Positions 52,956 to 62,346 of a stretch of DNA of 64,000 bases are shown here, one piece after another. The stretch comes from Pseudonocardia sediminis (lineage in GTDB: Bacteria > Actinomycetota > Actinomycetes > Mycobacteriales > Pseudonocardiaceae): the NCBI RefSeq assembly GCF_004217185.1, contig NZ_SHKL01000001.1, positions 1,239,001 through 1,303,000 of the forward strand. Reading direction: 5' to 3'. A program made the translations under genes and the position numbers. Within the stretch, counting starts at the first letter, position 1. Each line of letters opens with the position of its first letter. The notes below the pieces were generated by a model, which saw only the letters and a program-made list of their open reading frames with translations, had not been told where the DNA came from and did no database searches.

Positions 52956-54001
52956 GACGTCAGCCCCAGTTCCCGCAGGACCCCTGCGACGCGGTCGTTC
53001 TCGGACGCGAGGAACGCGCCGAACCGATCTCCCGGCAGGTACGCGTCCTGCCAGCCGTTGAGCTTCAGCGTCTCGGCCCACTCCGGGCTCGAGCGCAGCT
53101 CGTCGAACGCGCGCACCAGCTCCGCCTTGCCCGCCTCGTCGAGGCCGGGCGGGGCGACGATGCCGCGCCAGTTCGCGAACTCCAGGTCCACGCCGGACTC
53201 GCGCAGCGTCGGCGCGTCCACACCGGGGGCGCGCTCGCCGGCGGTCACCGCGAGGACGCGCAGGTCACCGGACTCGACCTGGTCGGCGAACTCGCCGAGG
53301 CCCGACACGCCGAACGCGACCTTGCCGCCGAGCACCGAGGCCAGCAGCTCGCCGCCGCCGTCGTAGGCGACGTAGTTGACGGTCTTCGGGTCGAGCCCGA
53401 CACCCTTCGCCATCAGCATCGGGGCCAGGTGGTCCGGGCCGCCGGGGGAGGAGCCGCCGCCGACCGGGACGCCGCCCGGGTCCGCCTTCCACGCCGCCAC
53501 GAGCTGGGCCAGGTTGCGGTAGGGCGAGTCCTTCGCGACGACGACGATCTCGGTCTCCTCGGTGAGACGCGCGATCGGCGTCGTCTCGGCCAGGGTCGCC
53601 GGGGAGTCGTTGGAGTAGACGCTGCCGACCACGCCGAGGCCCATGCTCATCACGAGCTTGTCGTTGCCGGCCTCGTTCACGGTGCGGCCGAGCCCGACGG
53701 TGCCGCCCGCGCCGGGCAGGTTGAACACCTCGATCGGGCCGGTGACGCCGCCGTCCTCCATCGACTTGGCCGCGCTGCGGGCGGTGACGTCGTAGCCGCC
53801 GCCGGGGGCGTTGGGCACCAGCATCCGCAGGCCGCGCAGCTGGGTGCCGTCACCGCCGCCGGTGAACGCCCCGACCGCGGGCGGGAGGAGAAGGAGCGCG
53901 GCCACGACCGCGACCACGGTGGCCACGACCGTGCCCGTCCTGCGCGGGGGACCGGCTCGTGCGGTCTCCTCCGGTGAATCCGTCGTCATCGAACGGTTCA
54001 T
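52952..54001 (-). CDS. tctC: Tripartite tricarboxylate transporter, substrate-binding protein
   Basis: A 349-residue exported binding protein. The N-terminal signal anchor is TVVATVVAVVAALLLLPPAVGAF. MLVPNAPGGGYDVTARSAAKSM and the VFNLPGAGGTVGLGRTVNEAGN loop are the ligand-pocket signatures of the TctC/Bug family. It captures a carboxylate outside the membrane and passes it to TctAB. No lipobox Cys is present, so it is either released or held by the uncleaved helix. First gene of tctCBA, divergent from the sensor kinase; ATG 53989 is an alternative start. Confidence 0.92.
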   Translation of the reverse strand: MNRSMTTDSPEETARAGPPRRTGTVVATVVAVVAALLLLPPAVGAFTGGGDGTQLRGLRMLVPNAPGGGYDVTARSAAKSMEDGGVTGPIEVFNLPGAGGTVGLGRTVNEAGNDKLVMSMGLGVVGSVYSNDSPATLAETTPIARLTEETEIVVVAKDSPYRNLAQLVAAWKADPGGVPVGGGSSPGGPDHLAPMLMAKGVGLDPKTVNYVAYDGGGELLASVLGGKVAFGVSGLGEFADQVESGDLRVLAVTAGERAPGVDAPTLRESGVDLEFANWRGIVAPPGLDEAGKAELVRAFDELRSSPEWAETLKLNGWQDAYLPGDRFGAFLASENDRVAGVLRELGLTS

Positions 54002-54041
54002 GACCTGCCTGCCTCAACGTCTCCGGTGGGAACGTCGACGA

Positions 54042-54096
54042 GTGTGCGCAGCCGCACACGCGGTTGTCTGCCTTGCCGCCACAACGGTCCTTGTGG
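54042..54096. promoter_or_regulatory. Two inverted repeats in the tctC/sensor-kinase divergent region
   Basis: GTGTGCG-CAGC-CGCACAC at 54042-54059 and CCACAA-N6-TTGTGG at 54079-54096 are perfect inverted repeats in the 136-base gap. They are candidate binding sites for the response regulator encoded at 55835, which would switch on tctCBA. TAACCT at 54125-54130, 7 bases before the kinase ATG, is a likely leaderless -10 box. Confidence 0.45.
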
Positions 54097-54137
54097 TCTT
54101 TTCGGTCACGGGCCGCGCGCGGCCTAACCTGTGGTCC

Positions 54138-55838
54138 ATGCGACGACGCGGTGGCTCCTCCGGCGCCGGCCGACCGCGTCCGGGGCGGCGGTCGCTCGCG
54201 CGTCAGATGCTCGTCTGGCAGCTGATCGTCGTGCTGGTGCTGCTCGGGGCCGTCGCGGCACTGGCCGTCGTCCAGTCCGAGGCCGCGTTCCGCGACACCC
54301 AGGGGCGCCGGATGCTCTCGGTCGCCGAGGACGTCGCTGCCGTCCCGACGGTGCGCGCGGCCCTGGCCGGGGGCCGGTTCGACCTGCTGCCCTCGTTCGC
54401 ACGCAGTGCCGAGAACCTGTCCGGGGCGAACGAGATCGTCATCGTCGACTCCACCTCGACCGTTCGGACGTCGCCGGACCCCGCCCAGGTCCGGACCCGT
54501 TTCGACCCGGGCGAGAGCACGGCGCCGGCCGGGCGGGCGTGGGTCGGGAACCCGGACGGGCGCACCGTCGTCGCGCAGGTGCCGGTGATCGACGACCGGG
54601 GCGCGGTGGTCGGGCTCGTCTCGGCCGGGATCCGCGCGCCGTCGCCCTGGGAGTCGCTGACCGGGGCGCGGGCCGAGGTGCTCGGCCTGCTCGGTCTGGC
54701 GCTGCTGCTCGGGGTGGCGGGGTCACTGCTGCTGGCGCGACGGGTGCGGCGCCAGACGCTGGGCCTGGAGCCGGACGAGATCGTCGAGCTGGTGCAGCGC
54801 CGGGAGGCGATGCTGCTCGGGATCAAGGAGGGCGTCGTCGGGCTGGATCCGGCCGACCGGATCACGCTGCTCAACCCGGTCGCCCGGTCACTGCTGGACC
54901 TCCCCGGGGCCACGCCGGGCGACCACGTCGACGCGCTCGGCCTCGACCCGCGGCTGCGCGACGTGCTCACCGGCGCCGCAGCGGGGGAGGACCAGCTGGT
55001 GCTGCGCGACGACCGGGCGCTGGTGCTCAACCGGATGCCGGTGCAGGTCGACGGGCGCGGCGTCGGTGCCGTCGTCACGCTGCGGGACCGGACCGAGCTG
55101 GCCGCCCTGGAGCACCGCCTCGACGCCTCCCGGACGGTGACCGACACGCTGCGCGCGCAGGCGCACGAGTTCTCCAACCGGCTGCACACGATCGCCGGGC
55201 TGACCGAGCTGGGCGAGCACGACGAGGTGCGACGGTTCGTGGCCGGCATCGTCGCGGCGTCCGAGGCGTGGCGGCGCGAGGTCGTCACCCGGGTCGGCGA
55301 CGCCGCCGCCGCCGCGCTGCTGGTGGCCAAGGCCGGCCAGGCCGCCGAGCGGGGAGTGGAGCTGGTGTTCGCGCCGGACGCCCGCCTGCCTGCGGTGGAT
55401 CCCGGCCGCGACCCTGAGCTGTCCGCGGACCTCGTGACCGTGCTCGGGAACCTGATCGACAACGCCGTCGACGCGGCGTCCGGTGCGCCGGGCCCGGCCC
55501 GGGTGGAGGTCGGCCTCGACGTCGTGGCGGGACTACCGGAGACGGTCGAGGTGCGGGTGCGCGACTCCGGGCCAGGCGTGGCGTCGGAGCTGGCGGAGGA
55601 GGTCTTCCGCTACGGGTTCAGCACCAAGGCGGCCCAGCACGACCTCGGCGGCGGCGCCGGTGGGCGCGTCCCGGGTGGACGGGGGCTCGGTCTGGCCCTG
55701 GCTCGTCGGGCGTGCCTGCGACGCGGCGGTGGGATCACCCTGCGCAACGCCGTCGGCGACGCCGGTTCCGGCGCGGAGTTCACCGCGACCCTGCCGCTCG
55801 CCGGCGTCACCCCGGAGCGGGAGACGGTGAGCTCGTGA
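54138..55838 (+). CDS. CitA/DcuS-type sensor histidine kinase
   Basis: A 566-residue membrane kinase. Two membrane helices (about 24-46 and 175-197) frame a ~130-residue extracytoplasmic PDC/PAS-like sensor. A cytoplasmic PAS domain (~215-320), the phosphoacceptor His in RAQAHEFSNRLHTIAGL (~340) and an HATPase domain with LGNLIDNAVDA and GGRGLGLALARR follow. This architecture senses citrate or C4-dicarboxylates directly. It is coupled by GTGA to the response regulator and divergent from tctCBA, so it very likely senses the transported acid. The ATG is 7 bases after TAACCT. Confidence 0.92.
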   Translation: MRRRGGSSGAGRPRPGRRSLARQMLVWQLIVVLVLLGAVAALAVVQSEAAFRDTQGRRMLSVAEDVAAVPTVRAALAGGRFDLLPSFARSAENLSGANEIVIVDSTSTVRTSPDPAQVRTRFDPGESTAPAGRAWVGNPDGRTVVAQVPVIDDRGAVVGLVSAGIRAPSPWESLTGARAEVLGLLGLALLLGVAGSLLLARRVRRQTLGLEPDEIVELVQRREAMLLGIKEGVVGLDPADRITLLNPVARSLLDLPGATPGDHVDALGLDPRLRDVLTGAAAGEDQLVLRDDRALVLNRMPVQVDGRGVGAVVTLRDRTELAALEHRLDASRTVTDTLRAQAHEFSNRLHTIAGLTELGEHDEVRRFVAGIVAASEAWRREVVTRVGDAAAAALLVAKAGQAAERGVELVFAPDARLPAVDPGRDPELSADLVTVLGNLIDNAVDAASGAPGPARVEVGLDVVAGLPETVEVRVRDSGPGVASELAEEVFRYGFSTKAAQHDLGGGAGGRVPGGRGLGLALARRACLRRGGGITLRNAVGDAGSGAEFTATLPLAGVTPERETVSS

Positions 55839-56521
55839 GGGTGCTCGTCGTCGATGACGACTTCATGGTGGCGCGCGTGCACTCCGGGTACGTGGAACGG
55901 ATCCCGGACGCGACGGTGGTCGGCGTCGCGCACCGCGGGGCGGAGGCCCTGGAGCTGGCCGCGCAGCTGCGCCCGGACCTGGTGCTGCTCGACGTCTACC
56001 TGCCGGACATGTCGGGCATCGACGTGCTGCGCGGCCTGCGCACCGGCGCCGCCGACGACCCGTTCGTGCTGGTCGTGACGGCCGCCGACGACGCCGACAC
56101 GGTCGCCGCGGCCTTGCACGGCGGTGCGTTGCACTACCTCGTCAAGCCGTTCGCCTCGGCCGCGCTGGCCGAGCAGGTGCGGCGCGCGATGCGGATGCGC
56201 AGCGAGCTCGGCGGTCTCGGCCGGGCCGGGCAGGACGACATCGACCGTCTCTTCGGCGGCGCCGGTGCCCAGCCCGCCGGCTCCGGGCCCGAGCGTCTGC
56301 CGAAGGGCCTCACGACCCCCACCGCGGAGCTCGTCGCGCGGGTGCTGCGCGAGCACCCCGGCGACGACCTGTCGGCGACCGAGTGCGCGGAGGCGGCGTC
56401 GCTCTCGCGCGTCAGCGCTCGTCGCTACCTGGAGCATTTCGTGGGCACCGGCGCCGCCACCGTCCGCCTGCGCTACGGCGGCACCGGACGTCCGGAACGT
56501 CGCTACCGCTGGGCCGGGTAG
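55835..56521 (+). CDS. CitB/DcuR-type response regulator
   Basis: A 228-residue regulator. The receiver domain starts VRVLVVDDDFMVARVHSGYVERIP, has phospho-acceptor Asp53 in LVLLDVYLPDMSG and the conserved Lys in HYLVKPFASAAL. A linker and C-terminal helix-turn-helix (LSATECAEAASLSRVSARRYLEHFVGTG) follow, typical of the CitB family. Phosphorylated by the kinase it overlaps, it should activate tctCBA. Confidence 0.92.
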   Translation: MRVLVVDDDFMVARVHSGYVERIPDATVVGVAHRGAEALELAAQLRPDLVLLDVYLPDMSGIDVLRGLRTGAADDPFVLVVTAADDADTVAAALHGGALHYLVKPFASAALAEQVRRAMRMRSELGGLGRAGQDDIDRLFGGAGAQPAGSGPERLPKGLTTPTAELVARVLREHPGDDLSATECAEAASLSRVSARRYLEHFVGTGAATVRLRYGGTGRPERRYRWAG

Positions 56522-56866
56522 CCGCCCGGCCGGCTCCCGGGCCGACCCGTCGGCACAGGAACGGACGTCCGGTCCCGCGTCGAGTCCGAGGCTCCGCAAC
56601 GTGCGCCGCCGGGCGCCGGTGTCGGGTCCCGACACGGCGGTGTCCACGGCCCTCGCGCGCACCCGGCCTCCGGGGGCTTCCCGGGACGGGCCGATATCGC
56701 GCGCCGCATCCGCGGTCCGAGCCGGAGCAGCGGGCCGACGGGCCGATCATCTCGACGGTGCGGGCGAGTCGGGCCGTCCCGACCCGGCGGACTCGAGGGT
56801 CCCGCTCACCGCGCGGCCGGGCACGGCGCAGGCCGTTCGACGCGCTCGTTTCTCGGTATCAGTGGC
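56522..56866. other. Intergenic region with no supported gene
   Basis: About 345 bases between the response regulator stop and the promoter of the HNH gene. Open frames exist on both strands but none has a credible start or recognisable product. No strong hairpin was found by eye. Confidence 0.5.
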
Positions 56867-56896
56867 TTGAGTCGGAGCAGCTCATGATGATAAAAT
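56867..56896 (+). promoter_or_regulatory. Promoter of the DUF222-HNH gene
   Basis: TTGAGT (56867-56872), an 18-base spacer and TAAAAT (56891-56896), followed 7 bases later by the ATG at 56904. It is one of the clearest leaderless promoters in the window and lies in a short AT-rich patch. Confidence 0.65.
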
Positions 56897-56903
56897 CGAA
56901 CGC

Positions 56904-58886
56904 ATGTTCCCCAGGTCGACCGCCTTCACGGACGCCGGGCCGCGCCCGACCCGTGACCGGTCGATGTGGGTCGAGGTCGCCGACGGCGTGTGGGCGCCGC
57001 ACCCGGTCGTCGCCGAGGCGGAGCTGCCCGATCCCGCCGAGCACCGCCGCCTGACCGACACCCGTCCCGGCGCCGGGCTGGCCGAGGGGATCGAACACGC
57101 CCTGCTCGACCTCGACGGGCTCGACGACGCCGAGGTCGTCGACGCGATCACCGGCGCCGAGCACCTCGCCCGCTGGGCCGCCGGGGTGCAGGCGCAGCTG
57201 GTGGCCGAGTTCGCCCACCGCCGCCCCGGCGACGAACCCACCCTGGTCTGCACCGACACCGTGCTCACCGGATCCCGCTGGGCCCCCGACGAGCTCGGCC
57301 TGGCCCTGGAACAGACCCGCTTCGACGCCACCACCCGCCTGGCCCGCTCGCTGCGCCTGACCCACGTGCTGCCCGACACCCTCGCCGCGCTCACCGCCGG
57401 GGCGATCGACGAACGCCGCGCCGTCGCGATCTGCGACACCACCGCGCTGCTCCCCGCCGCCAAGGCCCGCGCGGTCGAGGCGATCGTGCTGCCCGCTGCC
57501 CCGGGACGCACCCTGCGCCAGCTCCGCGACCGGCTCCGCCGCGCGGTGCACCGCGTCGACCCCGACGGGGAGCACCGCCGCCACCAGGCCGCCCACGACG
57601 ACCGCCGCGTCACCATCTCCTCCCGCGACGAAGGCATGGCCTCGATCTGGCTGTGCGCGTCGAGCCCCGACGCCGAAGCCGCGTTCGCGATGATCACCCG
57701 GCTCGCCGAGGCCGTGGGCGAGGACGGCCGCACCCTGGACCAGCGCCGCTCCGACATCGGCATCCAGCTCTGGCAGGGCCGCCTGACCCTGACCGATCTC
57801 GACGACGTCAGCACCGCGATCTCCGCCAGAACCGGCACCGCGCCACACGAGACGACGACAGACACCGACCGCACGAACGTGCCCGACAGCGGTGCCGAAG
57901 CCGCCGCCGACACCTCCGGTTCGGGGAACGGCACCGAATTGGGCGCGCCGGCCGCCGGGTCGGATGCATCCACGACAGCGGCCTCGGCGACCTCCGGAAC
58001 CCGCACCGACACCGAGCCCGGGGCCCTCACGGGGACCGGGACCGACGTCGCGGACCTCGACACAGCGATCGACGACGACACCACCTCGACCGACACCACC
58101 TCGACCGACACCACCTCGACCGGCGGCGCAGCCACGGACCCGGACTCGACGGCACCGGAGGACATCGAGACCGGATCCGGTCCCCCACAGGTCGCCGACG
58201 CCGGCCCGGGCCGACCACGCGAACAGACTCCGACCGAACAAACCCTGATCGACGCCGTCGCGGCGGTACTGGCCCGGCGACCACAGGTCCACGAGACCGT
58301 GCGCAAACCGTTGATCCAGGTCGTCGTCGGCCTCGACACCCTCACCGGGGCATCCCAGCGCCCGGCCGAACTGCTCGGGCACGGCCCCATCGACGCCGAC
58401 ACCGCCCGCGCCCTCGCCGCCGACGCCCTCTGGAAACGCCTCACCACCGACCCGCTCTCCGGGACCCTGCTCGACCACGGCCGCACCACCTACCGCCCAC
58501 CCACCCCACTGGCCGACCACGTCACCGGCCGCGACCAGTACTGCCGTTTCCCCACCTGCACCCGACGCGTCCGCGAGCTCGACCACCACGAACAGTTCAG
58601 CGGCATCGGACACACGAAGGACACCAACCTCAACGGCTACTGCCGCACCCACCACCTGCTCAAGGAACACCAGGACTGGCACGTCCTCGCCCACCCCGAC
58701 GGACGCCTGACCTGGATCACCCCCACCGGTCAGCGCTACGTCAGCGAGCCCTACGACTACCGCCCCTTCACCGACCCGCTCCCCGATCTCGACGAACCGG
58801 GGGCCCCATCCGCGGACGTCGGTACAGATGACGAGGGCGAGCCCGGCGGGCCGGTCACCGGGGATGACGACCCGCCGCCTTTCTGA
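56904..58886 (+). CDS. DUF222 and HNH endonuclease domain protein
   Basis: A 660-residue protein of the large actinobacterial DUF222/HNH family. The DUF222 helical part covers about residues 40-300. A low-complexity Thr/Asp/Ser-rich linker (~310-440) contains three tandem DTTST units. The C-terminal HNH nuclease has CRFPTCTRRVRELDHHEQFSG (first Cys pair and His) and NLNGYCRTHHLLKEHQDWHV. Such proteins are multi-copy in these genomes; their role is unproven, though mobile intron-like or toxin-like use has been proposed for relatives. No group I/II intron or intein is visible around it. Confidence 0.85.
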   Translation: MFPRSTAFTDAGPRPTRDRSMWVEVADGVWAPHPVVAEAELPDPAEHRRLTDTRPGAGLAEGIEHALLDLDGLDDAEVVDAITGAEHLARWAAGVQAQLVAEFAHRRPGDEPTLVCTDTVLTGSRWAPDELGLALEQTRFDATTRLARSLRLTHVLPDTLAALTAGAIDERRAVAICDTTALLPAAKARAVEAIVLPAAPGRTLRQLRDRLRRAVHRVDPDGEHRRHQAAHDDRRVTISSRDEGMASIWLCASSPDAEAAFAMITRLAEAVGEDGRTLDQRRSDIGIQLWQGRLTLTDLDDVSTAISARTGTAPHETTTDTDRTNVPDSGAEAAADTSGSGNGTELGAPAAGSDASTTAASATSGTRTDTEPGALTGTGTDVADLDTAIDDDTTSTDTTSTDTTSTGGAATDPDSTAPEDIETGSGPPQVADAGPGRPREQTPTEQTLIDAVAAVLARRPQVHETVRKPLIQVVVGLDTLTGASQRPAELLGHGPIDADTARALAADALWKRLTTDPLSGTLLDHGRTTYRPPTPLADHVTGRDQYCRFPTCTRRVRELDHHEQFSGIGHTKDTNLNGYCRTHHLLKEHQDWHVLAHPDGRLTWITPTGQRYVSEPYDYRPFTDPLPDLDEPGAPSADVGTDDEGEPGGPVTGDDDPPPF

Positions 58887-58963
58887 CCGCCCGTGGATCC
58901 GTCGCGGCCGGCGGTGGGCAGTACCCGCGTCCGGTTGTTCGTCGTGCAAGGTCGGATTGCGGC

Positions 58964-59425
58964 TCAGTCCAGGCAGAACTCGTTGCCCTCGGGGTCGGTC
59001 ATCACGATGTGCCCGGAGACCATCGGGGGAGCGGGGTCCTCGCGCCACACCCGCGTCGCACCCCGTGCGACGAGGCGGGCGCACTCGGTCTCCAGGGCCG
59101 TCATCCGCTCCTCGCCCTCGAGCCCGGGGGCCGCGCGGACGTCGAGGTGCAGGCGGTTCTTGGCGACCTTGTCCTCGGGCACCTGCTGGAAGAACATGCG
59201 CGGACCGTGCCCGTCCGGGTCCTCGATGGCCGAACGGGTGTTGCGCTGGTCCTCCGGGACCCCGATCCGGGCGAGGAAGTCGTCCCACGCCGCGAGCGGG
59301 TCGGCGCCGTCGGGCAGGTCGACACCGGGCGGGCCGGGCACGACGTAGCCCAGCGCGTCGGCCCAGAACAGGGACAGCGTCCGGGGGTCGCGGGCGTCGA
59401 CGGTGATCTGGACGTGCCGGCTCAT
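58964..59425 (-). CDS. VOC family protein
   Basis: A 153-residue glyoxalase-fold protein. HVQITVDARDPRTLSLFWADALGY opens the first unit; KNRLHLDVRAAPG and SGHIVMTDPEGNEFCLD, with a metal-binding Glu, close the second. It matches the common actinobacterial glyoxalase-like type of unknown substrate. GGGAG lies seven bases before the ATG at 59425; the longer open frame to 59959 is antisense noise. Confidence 0.82.
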   Translation of the reverse strand: MSRHVQITVDARDPRTLSLFWADALGYVVPGPPGVDLPDGADPLAAWDDFLARIGVPEDQRNTRSAIEDPDGHGPRMFFQQVPEDKVAKNRLHLDVRAAPGLEGEERMTALETECARLVARGATRVWREDPAPPMVSGHIVMTDPEGNEFCLD

Positions 59426-59577
59426 CGGGATGCTCCCGTCGTCGTGGGCGTCGCGTGCGGGCGGACGGGCCGCGTCTCGTATGCGTGCATGGCGACATCC
59501 TCGCGCCCTTTGCGGACAGGCCCGGTCCGCGATCGCCGTGACGACGAGCGCCGCCCCCGACAGGCGTGAGGCGGGGA

Positions 59578-60495
59578 TCAGCGACGCAGCGCGCCCTCGG
59601 CGGACGCGGCGTGGTCGATCAGGAGCTCCGCCAGAGGCTCGAGGACCGACGACGGCAGCGCGTGCCCCATCCCCGGGATCCGCACCAGGTGCGCGGCCGG
59701 GCCGATCCGCGCGGCCAGGTGCTCCGCGTGCGGTGGCGGGTGGACGGGGTCCTCGGGGGCCTCGACGACCAGCGTCGGCACGGTGATCCCGGGCAGCTCG
59801 TCGCCGCGGTCGAGGCCCTCCGGATCGGCCTGGGCGTGCACGGCCAGGGCGTCCGACCGGCCGGCGTGGGCGATCAGGTCCTGCTCCAGCGTGCGGATCT
59901 CCAGGCCGTCGAACGGGAGGCCGTCGCCGTGGAGGCGTCGCCGGTACTCCACGCGCCACGCCAGCTCACCGCGCTCGTCGCGGGGGTCGGTCATCTCCTG
60001 CCACATCCGCAGGACGTCGCGGGCCGGGCGGGGCAGCGGCGGGTCGTCGGTGCCCTCCAGCGCGGTGGAGCCGAGCAGGGCGGCGCCCGCGAGACGGTCG
60101 GGGTGGTCGAGCAGCAGTAGCTGGGCCAGCGTGCCGCCCAGCCCCATCCCCACCACGTGCGCCCGGCCGACGTCGCAGGCGTCGAGGACGGTGACCGCGT
60201 CGCCGGCCAGGTCGGCCAGGTCGTAGGGGTGCTCGTCGTAGGCGTGGGTGGAGCGGCCGGTGTCGCGGTGGTCGTAGCGGATCACCCGGTGCCGGGCGCG
60301 CAGGAGGTCCACCAGCGCGTCCGGCCAGGCCGGGCCCGGCCGGTCGGCGTCGGCGATCAGCAGGACCGGCTCCGCCGCACGGTGCGCGACGGCGTGCAGG
60401 GCCGGGAACGCGTGCGCGGCCGGGGACGCGGAGAAGGCGGGCAGGTCCTGCACCCACAGGTGCACACCCGGCTCGACCTCGACCTCGCGTTCCAC
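59578..60495 (-). CDS. Alpha/beta hydrolase-fold protein lacking the nucleophile serine
   Basis: A 305-residue alpha/beta hydrolase resembling the RdmC/haloalkane dehalogenase-like group. VIRYDHRDTGRS is the oxyanion/HG-equivalent region, LVVEAPEDPVHP carries the acid, and IPGMGHALPS the His. At the nucleophile elbow the expected G-x-S-x-G-G reads VVGMGLGGTLAQ, with Gly where Ser should be. The protein is otherwise intact, so it may be a non-hydrolytic binder or a cyclase-type enzyme, as some RdmC relatives do not need the Ser. It is divergent from the CocE-type gene with 35 bases between starts. Confidence 0.78.
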   Translation of the reverse strand: MEREVEVEPGVHLWVQDLPAFSASPAAHAFPALHAVAHRAAEPVLLIADADRPGPAWPDALVDLLRARHRVIRYDHRDTGRSTHAYDEHPYDLADLAGDAVTVLDACDVGRAHVVGMGLGGTLAQLLLLDHPDRLAGAALLGSTALEGTDDPPLPRPARDVLRMWQEMTDPRDERGELAWRVEYRRRLHGDGLPFDGLEIRTLEQDLIAHAGRSDALAVHAQADPEGLDRGDELPGITVPTLVVEAPEDPVHPPPHAEHLAARIGPAAHLVRIPGMGHALPSSVLEPLAELLIDHAASAEGALRR

Positions 60496-60530
60496 CCGCC
60501 CAGCCTGCCACCGCCCCTAGGGTCGGGCGG

Positions 60531-62267
60531 GTGCACCCCATGATCGAGACCGCCGTCGAGATGACGACCCGCGACGGCGTCACGCTCGTCGCCGACGTCT
60601 ACCGCCCCGCCGCCGACGGGCGCTGGCCGACGCTGCTGCATCGCACCCCCTACGACCGCACCGACCCGACCCTGGTCTCGGCGATCGTCGCGGACCCGCT
60701 GTGGCTGGCGCGGCAGGGCTTCGCCGTGGTGGTGCAGGACGTCCGCGGGCGGTTCGCCTCCGGCGGTGACCTGGACTTCGCACACCAGGAGCACGACGAC
60801 GGCCACGACGCCGTCGAGTGGGCCGCCGCGCAGCCCTGGAGCGACGGCGCGGTCGGCGTCTACGGCTCGTCCTACCACGCGATCTCGGCGTATGCGGCGG
60901 TCGCGGCCCGCCCGCCGCACCTGCGCGCCGCGCTGACCATGATCGGTGCGGCCGACCTCGCCCCGACGGTGCGCCCGGGCGGGACGTTCGAGCTCGGGTT
61001 CCTGACGCTCTACGCCCTCGGGCAGTCGCTCGACGCGGTGCGCCGCCTCGACGTCGACGACGCGGAGAGGGCCGCGCTGACCGGGCGGATCGTCGCCGCG
61101 CTGTCCGCGCCCGCCGCAACGGTCGGCACGCTGCCGCTGACGGACGTCGACGTGCTGTCCGACCCGCGCATCGCCCCGTACTGGGCGGACTGGCTGCGCC
61201 ACGAGCCGGGCGACGCGTACTGGGACCGGCCCACCGTGGCCGCCGACCCGGGACGGGTGGACGTGCCGCTGCTGCAGGTCGCGTCCTACCGGGACTTCAT
61301 GGCGCCGACCATGTTCGCCCTGGCCGCACGGCTCGCGGGGGACACCCGGCACCGCCTGGTGGCCGGGCCGTGGGCGCACGGCGGGGTCTACACCGGCCAC
61401 ACCGGTGCGCGGGTGCTGCCCGGGACGCCCGGCGGGGTCGGGACGTGGGGCCCGCTGGTCGCCGCGTGGTTCGACGTGCACCTGCGCGGCGGGACCGGGG
61501 CCGCGTACCCGGCCGCGGCGCGGTGGCTGGCCGGCGAGCCGGTGCGCTACCACGTGGGCGGGGAGAACCGGTGGGCCTCGGCGCCGTCCTGGCCGCCGTC
61601 GGGAGCCGGGACGTCCTGGCTGCTGGGCTCCGGCGGCGACGCCCGCTCGGCCGCGGGCGACGGCCACCTGCGGCCGGACGGTGACGGCCGGCCGGTGCGC
61701 GAGGACACCGCGGACACCGTGCGCGCCGACCCGCGCGACCCGTTCCCGACGTGCGGCGGTGCCTTCCCTGCAGGGAGCCTGGGCCCGGACGGCATCCAGG
61801 ACCAGCGCGCCGTGGACCACCGTGCGGACGTGCTGGTCTACACCTCGGAGCCGCTGGCGGAACCGGTCACCACGGCCGGCGTCCCGCGCCTGGTGCTCCG
61901 GTTCTCCAGCACCGCCCCGGACGCCGACGTGTGCGTGACGCTCGTCGACGTCGAGCCGGACGGGTTCGCGGTGCCGGTGGCCGAGGGCGCGCTGCGCACC
62001 CGCTACCGCCTCGGCGGTACCCGGGACTGGCTCGTCCCCGACGAACCGGCCGAGATCGAGGTCGTGCTGCACGACACCGCGCACACGTTCCGCGCCGGGC
62101 ACCGGATCCGGGTCCATGTCGCCGGTGCCTGCTACCCGCGGCGCAGCCGGAACCTGCACACCACCACCGTCCCCGAGCTCGGCGGCCTCGACGAGGCCGT
62201 CGTCGCCGAGCACACCGTGCACCACGGCCCGTCCCGGCTGGTGCTGCCGGAGGTCGCGTCCGGATGA
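60531..62267 (+). CDS. CocE/NonD family hydrolase (X-Pro dipeptidyl-peptidase type)
   Basis: A 578-residue serine hydrolase. The N-terminal alpha/beta domain has MTTRDGVTLVADVYRP, the oxyanion-site VVVQDVRGRFASGG and the nucleophile in VYGSSYHAIS (near residue 113). A C-terminal jelly-roll (from ~330) ends in FRAGHRIRVHVAGACYPRRSRN. It should hydrolyse an ester or amide such as an acylated ester or X-Pro peptide; the substrate is unknown. GTG 60531 is 7 bases after TAGGGT, fitting a leaderless mRNA. Usual family length is 550-600, so it is complete. Confidence 0.88.
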   Translation: MHPMIETAVEMTTRDGVTLVADVYRPAADGRWPTLLHRTPYDRTDPTLVSAIVADPLWLARQGFAVVVQDVRGRFASGGDLDFAHQEHDDGHDAVEWAAAQPWSDGAVGVYGSSYHAISAYAAVAARPPHLRAALTMIGAADLAPTVRPGGTFELGFLTLYALGQSLDAVRRLDVDDAERAALTGRIVAALSAPAATVGTLPLTDVDVLSDPRIAPYWADWLRHEPGDAYWDRPTVAADPGRVDVPLLQVASYRDFMAPTMFALAARLAGDTRHRLVAGPWAHGGVYTGHTGARVLPGTPGGVGTWGPLVAAWFDVHLRGGTGAAYPAAARWLAGEPVRYHVGGENRWASAPSWPPSGAGTSWLLGSGGDARSAAGDGHLRPDGDGRPVREDTADTVRADPRDPFPTCGGAFPAGSLGPDGIQDQRAVDHRADVLVYTSEPLAEPVTTAGVPRLVLRFSSTAPDADVCVTLVDVEPDGFAVPVAEGALRTRYRLGGTRDWLVPDEPAEIEVVLHDTAHTFRAGHRIRVHVAGACYPRRSRNLHTTTVPELGGLDEAVVAEHTVHHGPSRLVLPEVASG

Positions 62268-62346
62268 GACGACGCGTCGGCCGATCGAGCCGGGACACAC
62301 CGGTCCACGATTCCCGCCCGCCCGATTCGCCCGGAATACTGCGGCC

